DNA of 32,902 nt from Paenibacillus hunanensis (GTDB taxonomy: Bacteria; Bacillota; Bacilli; Paenibacillales; Paenibacillaceae), in contig NZ_BMMB01000022.1 in NCBI RefSeq assembly GCF_014645615.1, positions 1-32,902 of the forward strand. The letters are read 5' to 3'. Made by a program: the position numbers and the translations under genes. Below are positions 7,606 through 14,116 of this stretch, piece after piece. The first letter of the stretch is position 1. Each line of letters opens with the position of its first letter. Below the pieces are notes generated by a model. It was not told the origin of the DNA. It saw only the letters and a program-made list of their open reading frames with translations, and ran no database searches.

Positions 7606-7830
7606 GCTATATCAATAATTATACTCAAAATGATGCTGTAAATAACTTTTTTGAAATGATGTTAAACCCGCTCAGTCAGCATAACAGCGCGCTTTTTCGG
7701 ATACATTTATAGCTTTCGGTTAAGAAATTGAAATATTTTTTTGAACAGAAGTGATCCAAAAATAAACCGTCCGCGTTGATAGAGATAGGAACAGTCAACA
7801 CCAATCATTTTTAAAAAAGGAGTTAATAAC

Positions 7831-9510
7831 ATGAAAATGAAAAAAATCATTGCACCTGTATTGAGCTTATCTTTGATGGTACCAGCAGCTGGAGCATTTG
7901 CAGCAGATATGAATTCTACAACAATGGCGGCACCAACAGTAAGCACAAAAGCAGCGGATTTGCGTGCTGGACTGGACTACCTTTTATCCGAGCACTTTAA
8001 GCTAGCGGTTGAAGCGATGACCAAGGCTTACTCTGGTGCACCGGATGCAGCAGAAGCATATAAAGCACTGGATCAAAATGCGGTCGATATGGGACCTGCC
8101 ATCGAATCAATTTACGGTAAACAAGCAGCTACCGAGTTCGAGCGTATCTTCCGTGCACACAACCAATACACAGATGAACTGGTCAAAGCGACCAAAATGA
8201 ACAATCAAGCAGCTGTCAAACAAGCCGAAGCAAAGGTACAGGGCTTCGTTGATGAATTTGCCGCTTTCCTGGCAAAAGCAACAGATAACAAGCTGCCAGA
8301 AGCAGCCGCTGAAAAAGCACTGCGTTTACACGAAGATGAAGTACAAGACGTATTTGAAAAATATATCGCTGGTGATTATACAGGAGCAGCGAAGGAATAT
8401 CGTGAAGGTCTGAATACGATGTTCACCGTAAGTAAAGCGCTCTCCGGCGCGATCGTTGCACAAAATCCTTCTAAATTCGATAACGGTACAGTCGATACAC
8501 CAGCAGCAGACCTGCGTTCTGCATTGAACCACCTGGCAGCTGAGCACTTTGCACTGTCCGTCATGCAAATGCAACAGCAATACGATGGTAAAACACAGGC
8601 TTCGGATGCATGGATCAATGCAGAAGCAGGCAATACCGCTGACTTCAAAGCAGCAATTGCTTCGATCTATGGTCAAGCAGGAGCGAACCAGTTTGAACAA
8701 ATCTGGGTAACGAACCATATTAAAGCACAAAGCGATTATGTAGATGCCCTGAAAAAAGGTGACCAATCGGCTCTGACTGCTGTGAAAAACCGCATTGAGC
8801 AATTTACAAAAGAATTCGCTACATTCCTGGGCACAGCAACAGCGAACAACCTGCCAGCATCCGCAGCAGAGCAAGCGCTGATGACTCACGAGGGTCAAGT
8901 ACAAGCGGTTATTAATGACTATGCAGCGAAAAACTATGCAGCAGCTTACACCGCTGACCGTGAAGGCTACAAAACGATGTTTGGTATCGGTGAAGCGCTG
9001 GGTGGAGCAATTGTGAAGCAATACCCTGACAAATTCAAAATGGCTTCTGCACCTACAACACAACCATCTACACCAGCAAAACAGCCAACAACATCGACAC
9101 CTGCGCCATCCAAGCCAATGAATGAAAACATGATGATGGTATGGATGAAGCTGAACAGCAAAACGCTGAAAATCGATGGTAAAACGACTATGATGGATAC
9201 AATGCCAATGGTTGTTGGTAACACAACGTATATCCCACTGCGTTATCTGGGTGAAGGTATCGGTGCGAAGGTAGCATGGAACAAAGCATCTAATGAAGTA
9301 ACGGTAATGGCAGGCTCCGATACAATGAAATTCTGGATCGGTAAAGACACAGTTGTCGTAAACGGCAAAAACATGAAGCTGTCCGCAAAAGCTATGATCA
9401 ACAAAGATGGCAGAACTGTAGTACCTCTGCGCTCGATCACTGAGCTGCTGGGCTGGGATGTAAAATGGAATACAGCAGACGGTTCCATTACTCTGACCAA
9501 ATCGATGTAA
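7831..9510 (+). CDS. Secreted protein: duplicated helical domain plus copper-amine-oxidase-N-like stalk domain
   Basis: A 559-residue exported protein. Residues 1-25 form a signal peptide ending AFAA. Residues 41-217 and 225-403 are two copies of one mostly helical domain (AADLRAGLDYLLSEHFKLA against AADLRSALNHLAAEHFALS). A Thr/Pro linker spans 405-430. Residues 435-559 form a stalk domain of the copper amine oxidase N-terminal type (TTYIPLRYLGEGIGAKVAWN, RTVVPLRSITELLGWDVKWN). Such stalk domains are common on surface proteins of Paenibacillus. In both helical copies E-H (54-55, 238-239) and histidines at 110/296 and 167/353 are kept. This could mark a metal or ligand site, but that is inference. 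ATG follows AAAAAAGGAG by 8 nt. Function unknown. Confidence 0.8.
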   Translation: MKMKKIIAPVLSLSLMVPAAGAFAADMNSTTMAAPTVSTKAADLRAGLDYLLSEHFKLAVEAMTKAYSGAPDAAEAYKALDQNAVDMGPAIESIYGKQAATEFERIFRAHNQYTDELVKATKMNNQAAVKQAEAKVQGFVDEFAAFLAKATDNKLPEAAAEKALRLHEDEVQDVFEKYIAGDYTGAAKEYREGLNTMFTVSKALSGAIVAQNPSKFDNGTVDTPAADLRSALNHLAAEHFALSVMQMQQQYDGKTQASDAWINAEAGNTADFKAAIASIYGQAGANQFEQIWVTNHIKAQSDYVDALKKGDQSALTAVKNRIEQFTKEFATFLGTATANNLPASAAEQALMTHEGQVQAVINDYAAKNYAAAYTADREGYKTMFGIGEALGGAIVKQYPDKFKMASAPTTQPSTPAKQPTTSTPAPSKPMNENMMMVWMKLNSKTLKIDGKTTMMDTMPMVVGNTTYIPLRYLGEGIGAKVAWNKASNEVTVMAGSDTMKFWIGKDTVVVNGKNMKLSAKAMINKDGRTVVPLRSITELLGWDVKWNTADGSITLTKSM

Positions 9511-9642
9511 TTTTAGCTTTAGCGAACGAGTGAATCACAATAAAGCTTAACGTTACGTTTCACCAATTAATCGAATTCTGGCCGTCCAGTTTGATTCTGT
9601 CAATCCATTCCCCAAGATCGATTGCAGATTGTACGATGCATG

Positions 9643-9677
9643 ATCTCTGCCTTCTCCATGTCCAGAGAAGGTAGAGA
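9643..9677 (+). other. Stable hairpin in the 3' region
   Basis: TCTCTGCCTTCTC (9644-9656) pairs with GAGAAGGTAGAGA (9665-9677) over 13 bp with one G-U pair and an 8-nt loop. No T-run follows, so it is not a standard terminator. It may protect the 3' end of the upstream transcript. Confidence 0.5.
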
Positions 9678-9729
9678 GTAACGACCATCCAACTATCCAA
9701 ATATATGGCTTTCCCATGAAGCCAGTCAA

Positions 9730-9763
9730 AAGGGAAACGGTCCCCCAGCCGTTTCCCTTTTTT
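9730..9763 (+). terminator. Terminator downstream of the stalk-domain gene
   Basis: GGGAAACGG pairs perfectly with CCGTTTCCC around an 8-nt loop, followed by six T. Confidence 0.9.
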
Positions 9764-9824
9764 GTGCAATATAAAGAAGTATAGACGGTGTAAGAATGGT
9801 AAGAATAATCACGCGTATAGTTAG

Positions 9825-9844
9825 CAATATAGCGAACTATATTG
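9825..9844. promoter_or_regulatory. Perfect 20-bp palindrome, candidate operator
   Basis: CAATATAG-CGAA-CTATATTG lies 48 bp before the start of the unknown gene at 9892. An overlapping second pairing (TATAGTT 9817-9823 with AACTATA 9835-9841) is mutually exclusive with it. The site resembles a dimeric repressor operator. No regulator gene is adjacent. Confidence 0.4.
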
Positions 9845-9891
9845 TTTTCGATATATGATGAAGTAAATCAAGAAAAAAGGAAAGGTGCGCT

Positions 9892-10443
9892 ATGATCATT
9901 CAATCTATCCTTATCCAGTGGACAAAAGAAACACGCGGTGAGCCCTATGCATCCGTACGAAGTCATCATCCCAATCATTTTCCATTACCTTCAGCAATAG
10001 TACAGCAGAGTGAGAAGTTAGCCGATGGGCAGTTATTATGGCATCGGCTATCCTTTGGGCAAACGATGCAGGGAGTCGAGCTGCTACAGGAGCAATATGA
10101 ATGGCTGACGATGCCAGAGCAAGGTACAGCATTAGAAGGTGAGTTACCCGGTATAAAATGGAAAGAAGTAGCGGGCAAGCTACACGTCAATGCTTGCTAT
10201 CATCCTTCCTTTGGTAAGCCTGTACGAACCAACGGTCAGAGTGACTTGTTAGACGAGAAAGCTTTTGAGCTTACGCCGCTTCAATATGGGCAGATCGTCA
10301 TCAATGGACGGCATACCGTAGAGGATGGAAGTATCTATGAACAGCGCATCACAAACCTATGGTACGTTACCGATTATAGCGAGATTCGCTCGCTACGTAG
10401 TAGCCCAGACTATCAATATAAGCAGATGGCTTCGTTATGGTAA
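9892..10443 (+). CDS. Hypothetical protein, 183 aa
   Basis: I do not recognise this family. The protein has 183 residues, no signal peptide and no membrane segment, and is rich in Gln, Trp and Tyr. Notable stretches are GQTMQGVELLQEQYEWLT in the middle and TPLQYGQIVINGRHTVEDG before the end. The ATG is preceded by AAAGGAAAGGTG at a suitable distance. A 20-bp palindrome in the promoter region suggests regulated expression. It stands alone between the terminator at 9763 and the pspA promoter region. Length, codon use and SD support a real gene. Confidence 0.7.
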   Translation: MIIQSILIQWTKETRGEPYASVRSHHPNHFPLPSAIVQQSEKLADGQLLWHRLSFGQTMQGVELLQEQYEWLTMPEQGTALEGELPGIKWKEVAGKLHVNACYHPSFGKPVRTNGQSDLLDEKAFELTPLQYGQIVINGRHTVEDGSIYEQRITNLWYVTDYSEIRSLRSSPDYQYKQMASLW

Positions 10444-10857
10444 GTTAAAATGATGCGTTTAAAAGTAAAATGCTCCCATTTAATTTGCATCAATGTGCAA
10501 AAATGATGATTTTAACATGGATATATAGACTAAAGTCCTAATATACTTTAAAATGAATGCAACCGGAATCAAACACATATCATATTGGGTAAATGTATAG
10601 TACTTTGAAATACGATACTGGCATATTGTATGTAAAAGGAAAGCTGCGCCGTTTTGATCTGTTTTTGCTCATTTGCTTACGATACGAACCACGGACTGAA
10701 TGTAGCTTGGTGAACATGGACGTAGTATACTATCTTACATGGAACCTTATGTATATCTGTCCGTATTACCCCTATAGCAAGCAACACTGCTTCTACAAGT
10801 ATCCGGTAGATTGCGTTATGTTTTGCATCTTATTATTTAAGTGGAGGGAACAAATCT
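10444..10857. other. Intergenic stretch upstream of pspA
   Basis: 414 bp, AT-rich, holding the ECF-type promoter at 10740-10765 and the pspA SD (GTGGAGGG). An open frame across 10593-10883 has no SD and runs into pspA, so it is not called. I see no terminator for the preceding gene. Confidence 0.6.
10740..10765 (+). promoter_or_regulatory. ECF-sigma-type promoter (sigma-W-like) of pspA
   Basis: TGGAACC (10740-10746) and CGTA (10762-10765) have 16 nt between AAC and CGTA. This matches the known sigma-W pattern TGAAAC-N16-CGTA with one change. In Bacillus subtilis the pspA gene (ydjF) is under sigma-W, which supports the reading. The transcript would have a leader of about 85 nt. Confidence 0.6.
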
Positions 10858-11526
10858 ATGTCTATTTTCAAACGTTTGCGTGATCTTACCCTGTCCAATG
10901 TATACGCTCTTATCGAAAAGGCAGAGGACCCAATCAAGATGACGGATCAGTATATCCGCGATATGGCGGCTGATCTGGAGGATGCAGAAAAAGCAGTTGC
11001 ATCGCAAATTGCGATCGAAAAACGCTTCAAGCAGCTGTACGAAGAGCAGGATGCACTGGTGAAAAAGCGTGAGGAGCAAGCACATATCGCTGCACAGGCG
11101 CAGAATATCGATCTAGCTCGCCGTGCACTGGAAGAAAAGAAAAGTGCAGAAGCGAAGCGCGATGAGTACAAAGCAAACTTTGATCAAAATAAAGCAGCAG
11201 CAGACAATCTTCGTTCCAAGCTGGACGAAATGCGTAAGCAGCTGAACGAGCTGAAAAATAAACGTGAAACGCTCGTAGCTCGCTATAATGCAGCGAAGGC
11301 GCAAACGGAGATCAACAAAGCGATGAACGGCTTCAGTGCCGATTCTGCAACAGCGGGCATGAAGCGTATGGAAGAGAAAATGATGCAAATGGAAGCACGC
11401 GCAGAAGCAAGCAACGAAATGAACACCAAAGGCAAATCGCTGGATGATGAAATTCAAGCGCTTGGCACAAACAAAGAAGTAGAAGACGAGCTGTCCGCTC
11501 TGATGAAGCAATACGAGAAAAAATGA
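10858..11526 (+). CDS. pspA: PspA/IM30 family phage-shock protein
   Basis: A 222-residue peripheral membrane protein of the PspA/IM30/Vipp1 (ESCRT-III-like) family, which assembles on damaged membrane and limits proton leak. The N-terminal amphipathic helix MSIFKRLRDLTLSNVYALIEK is followed by EDPIKMTDQYIRDM and then a long charged coiled coil (residues 30-190) rich in Ala, Glu, Lys and Gln. Both segments are family hallmarks. The ATG follows GTGGAGGG. An ECF-type promoter lies upstream and a hairpin terminator after the stop. Genes for DUF350, DUF4178 and DUF4247 follow on the same strand, a set that accompanies PspA homologues in other genomes. Confidence 0.93.
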   Translation: MSIFKRLRDLTLSNVYALIEKAEDPIKMTDQYIRDMAADLEDAEKAVASQIAIEKRFKQLYEEQDALVKKREEQAHIAAQAQNIDLARRALEEKKSAEAKRDEYKANFDQNKAAADNLRSKLDEMRKQLNELKNKRETLVARYNAAKAQTEINKAMNGFSADSATAGMKRMEEKMMQMEARAEASNEMNTKGKSLDDEIQALGTNKEVEDELSALMKQYEKK

Positions 11527-11603
11527 CGATACGATAGGCAAGCGTGTCACTGATGTAAAACGATCTTACACATACCAAAGAGAAATAATTGCGTAACATA
11601 ACC

Positions 11604-11675
11604 GACGAAGGAAGCAGAATGAGCATGTCACGAGCAGTAGCAGTCACGCGCATTCGGTTCTTCCTTCGTCTTTTT
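11604..11675 (+). terminator. Terminator or attenuator between pspA and the DUF350 gene
   Basis: GACGAAGGAAG (11604-11614) pairs perfectly with CTTCCTTCGTC (11660-11670), followed by five T. The long 45-nt loop can fold further. Read-through would link pspA to the next three genes at a reduced level. Confidence 0.7.
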
Positions 11676-11735
11676 GTGGCTTTTGCCATCGAACATAATG
11701 GATGTATTTGATGAATGATGTGGAGGCGGAGACGG

Positions 11736-12140
11736 ATGAGTTGGGATATTTTGCTGCAAATTTTGGTCTGGACGGGTGTAGGTGCAGTTCTACTAGCTGT
11801 GCTAATGTATCTGGATTCATTGTTTACGAAGTATAAGGATATCGCTGAGATCAAAGCGGGGAATACCGCAGTAGCGGTTCGATTAGTGATGAAGCTATTT
11901 GCACAGGGATATATTTTATCAGTATCCATCAATACCTCATGGAGTCTGTGGGAAGCTGTGCTTGTATCGATCGTTGCCTTTGTTATCCTGTTGATTCTGG
12001 AGCAGGTGGCGCGACTGCTATTCAAAGGCATCGCTGGTCTTGATCTGGATGAAGGTACACGTCAGGGATTGATTGGTCATGGACTACTCGGTGGTGGCTT
12101 ACAGCTGGTGGGGGCATTTATTATTTCCGCATCGCTGTAA
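11736..12140 (+). CDS. DUF350 family membrane protein (YjfL-like)
   Basis: A 134-residue integral membrane protein with four hydrophobic segments: about residues 5-30, 50-70, 75-100 and 112-134. It contains NTAVAVRLVMKLFAQGYILS and ends GGGLQLVGAFIISASL, as DUF350/YjfL proteins do. In enterobacteria yjfL lies in an operon with the PspA paralogue yjfJ, and here too it follows pspA, so a role in envelope maintenance is inferred. The start at 11736 is chosen because TGGAGGCGG lies about 9 nt upstream; the frame extends seven codons further without an SD. It is the first of three closely spaced genes. Confidence 0.85.
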   Translation: MSWDILLQILVWTGVGAVLLAVLMYLDSLFTKYKDIAEIKAGNTAVAVRLVMKLFAQGYILSVSINTSWSLWEAVLVSIVAFVILLILEQVARLLFKGIAGLDLDEGTRQGLIGHGLLGGGLQLVGAFIISASL

Positions 12141-12199
12141 AGAAACACGCATACGAAGTGGATGTATAAGAAACAGATGAAGTGAAAGGAAGACTTGCT

Positions 12200-12715
12200 A
12201 TGGGATTATGGAAACGGATTACGAATTTGATGTCCAAGCCGGAAGCGCCAAAGCCGGAGAAAAGTCCGCTTGATCTACAGGTGGGCGATATTTGTGAAGT
12301 ATCGCTGGTTACGTATGAGATCGTTGGAACTGCACGTAATCGTGTTCGCAATACAGTCATGCTAACCTTGCAGGATGGATCAAGCATTAGCTATCTGCAT
12401 GTCGAGATGCAGGAAAAGCTTCGTTATGCCCTGTACCAGCCGATCGATGGCGGTCTGGACAATCCGAATGAAGTACCGACTCATATCGAGATGGATGGTA
12501 CAGATTATTATCTGGATGAGCAATATAGCGGTATGGTCATGTCTACCGGACGTACACCGGTATTGCCGGGTGCTGCCAATGGAGAACAATATGTATGGCA
12601 GCATCAATCGGATGATCGGAAGCTACTTCGAATTGAGTGGCAGGGCGGACGCTTTACATTATATGAAGGCGAATGGGTACTAAACGCAGATGTACGCGTT
12701 ATTCGTGCCAGTTAG
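12200..12715 (+). CDS. DUF4178 family protein
   Basis: A 171-residue soluble protein, mostly beta-strand by composition. After a basic N-terminus and a Lys/Pro spacer (SKPEAPKPEKS) it reads LDLQVGDICEVSLVTYEIVG. Further on come DGTDYYLDEQYSGMV and LLRIEWQGGRFTLYEGEWV, consistent with the DUF4178 fold (two strand-rich halves). The molecular function is not established. DUF4178 genes recur beside PspA and DUF350 genes, so it is placed in the same envelope-stress module. The start at 12200 is preceded by AAAGGAAG. A GTG six codons earlier lacks an SD. The stop is 12 bp before the next ATG. Confidence 0.8.
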   Translation: MGLWKRITNLMSKPEAPKPEKSPLDLQVGDICEVSLVTYEIVGTARNRVRNTVMLTLQDGSSISYLHVEMQEKLRYALYQPIDGGLDNPNEVPTHIEMDGTDYYLDEQYSGMVMSTGRTPVLPGAANGEQYVWQHQSDDRKLLRIEWQGGRFTLYEGEWVLNADVRVIRAS

Positions 12716-12727
12716 GAGCGAAGACGG

Positions 12728-13486
12728 ATGAAAGAGCGGATGTCCAGATGGACAAAGATTATACTAGCACTCAGTCTGGTCGTTTCCTTACTGTCTGGCT
12801 GTGGCTCAGGTAGCAGCAAGATTACGTATCCGCTGGAATCGGTCAGTCGAAATGGCAATTCTACATCTTATGTGTATCGTGCGGCAGGTCAGACGGTTCC
12901 AGCCGTTGCGGAGCAATTAGCCGATCAGCGTAGACCGGAGCAAACCTCGGTTGAAGATCCTGACCGTATGTTTCTCGTGTACAATAATGAATTGATTCAG
13001 GTACAGCGTGACCCGGCTAAGCCTGAGGATACACTAATTGAAGTCGATTCGCAGCAATATGTACAGCAAAATTATAGCTCTAGCTTTTTACAGGGATATC
13101 TAACCGCTTCGATTCTGCAAAGCCTGTTCGGAGGCGGTAGCTACGGCGGATATGGTGGCTATGGCGGTGGTACATATCGCGGTTATACATCGCAAAGCAC
13201 CTACCCACCTAAAACGCAATACAATAAGCCTTCTGCGCAGGATATGAAGCAGGCACCTCCTCTAACGGTGGATAAATCTGGCTCGATCTTCAAGCGAGGC
13301 AGCTCGTCTTCCTCCAAGCGTTCCGGTTACGGTAGCGATGTAACGAATCGTGGCTCCCCATCCAGCGGAACGATCAATCGTGGAGGCAGCTCGTCTAACA
13401 AATCCGGTGGCTTCTTCTCATCCGGCAATAGTGCTCCGAAGTCGAGCTTCGGTTCCGGTAAGATACGTAAGCGTGGACGACGATGA
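12728..13486 (+). CDS. DUF4247 family lipoprotein
   Basis: A 252-residue predicted lipoprotein. The signal peptide ends in the lipobox LLSGC with the lipidated cysteine at residue 25, so it should sit on the outer face of the membrane. Residues 32-130 resemble DUF4247 (ITYPLESVSRNGNSTSYVYR, VPAVAEQLADQ, DRMFLVYNNELIQVQ, FLQGYLTASILQSLFGG). The rest is low-complexity: YGGYGGYGGG, then Ser/Lys/Arg/Gly-rich sequence ending SGKIRKRGRR, strongly basic. It probably faces the wall or membrane surface. The SD TTAGGAGCG overlaps the end of the DUF4178 gene. It is the last gene of the unit; the terminator follows at 13684. Confidence 0.82.
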   Translation: MKERMSRWTKIILALSLVVSLLSGCGSGSSKITYPLESVSRNGNSTSYVYRAAGQTVPAVAEQLADQRRPEQTSVEDPDRMFLVYNNELIQVQRDPAKPEDTLIEVDSQQYVQQNYSSSFLQGYLTASILQSLFGGGSYGGYGGYGGGTYRGYTSQSTYPPKTQYNKPSAQDMKQAPPLTVDKSGSIFKRGSSSSSKRSGYGSDVTNRGSPSSGTINRGGSSSNKSGGFFSSGNSAPKSSFGSGKIRKRGRR

Positions 13487-13683
13487 GGCGGTCATAAGAT
13501 AAACGATACAATGAAGCGATGTAGGGCATTTTATGTTAATCTATCAAGCATGCCTGGAGTCAGACCACGTTAACCAGTTTAGGAATGAGTAGGAATATTG
13601 GGCATGATATGCTCACATGCCTGACAGAATGAAGTAGCCATACGAATACGAACCACTAGCTTATGATTAAATAGCTTATGATC

Positions 13684-13740
13684 AAAGTCTCTCTTATGCT
13701 GTAGACGAGTTCTCGTTTATAGCGATAAGAGAGACTTTTT
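13684..13740 (+). terminator. Terminator of the DUF350-DUF4178-DUF4247 unit
   Basis: AAAGTCTCTCTTAT pairs perfectly with ATAAGAGAGACTTT. The inner part pairs further through G-U pairs. Five T end the structure. Confidence 0.9.
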
Positions 13741-14074
13741 AATTCCTCTTTCTTTGAAAGGATTTCCGCAATATTTCCTCAATGTTTTCGCGGTTCTAGC
13801 TGAACTCGTAGCTCTATTATTTTCTATAGTGGGTACCTATCCTGGTGCTACAGCTTATCTATCTGATTTATACAATATGACTAGATATTTGGCTTTATTT
13901 TCCGTATACAAATACAGCTATAGCTATCCGTTAAGGGCAGCTCATCTGCTAACCTTGCGTACATACGAGATTTTGGTACAACCTTGATGTATGACCGTTT
14001 TGCTTGTATAAATTGCGCTTGTTTTGACCGCGATGCCTCGTTTGGATGTGGCAAGTGTTTATGCTAAGGTGTAC

Positions 14075-14089
14075 ATGTATGCGTTTTCT
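14075..14089. promoter_or_regulatory. Possible cre (CcpA) site
   Basis: ATGTATGCGTTTTCT matches the cre consensus WTGNAARCGNWWWCA at all but two fixed positions. It lies 28 bp before the beta-mannosidase start, where CcpA repression would be plausible. Confidence 0.3.
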
Positions 14090-14116
14090 ATCTTGAATAG
14101 CATGGAGGGATTGTAC

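Larger units (their letters stand above)
7114..7830. other. Intergenic stretch with two terminators and the 8-bp array
   Basis: Holds the namA terminator (7188-7222), a weak promoter-like pair (7253-7280), the octanucleotide array (7363-7482) and a second strong terminator (7564-7605). A frame opening with TTG at 7296 behind an AGAGG SD reads through the array to 7529, but it is mostly repeat and is not called a gene here. From 7606 to 7812 I see no gene. Confidence 0.6.
9511..9891. other. Intergenic stretch with 3' hairpins and a palindrome
   Basis: The 381 bp hold a hairpin at 9643-9677, a terminator at 9730-9763 and a promoter-region palindrome at 9825-9844. No ORF with an SD was found. 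Confidence 0.6.
13487..14116. other. Intergenic stretch with terminator and cre-like site
   Basis: 630 bp holding the strong terminator at 13684-13740 and a possible CcpA site at 14075-14089. An open frame at 13754-13987 starts with TTG, has no SD and is not called. I found no clear sigma-A promoter for the following gene. Confidence 0.6.

Noticed and set aside
10593..10883. 96-codon frame before pspA
   Set aside because: No SD, covers the ECF promoter and runs into pspA in another frame.
13754..13987. 77-codon frame after the DUF4247 terminator
   Set aside because: TTG start without SD and no recognisable pattern apart from hydrophobicity from AT-rich sequence.
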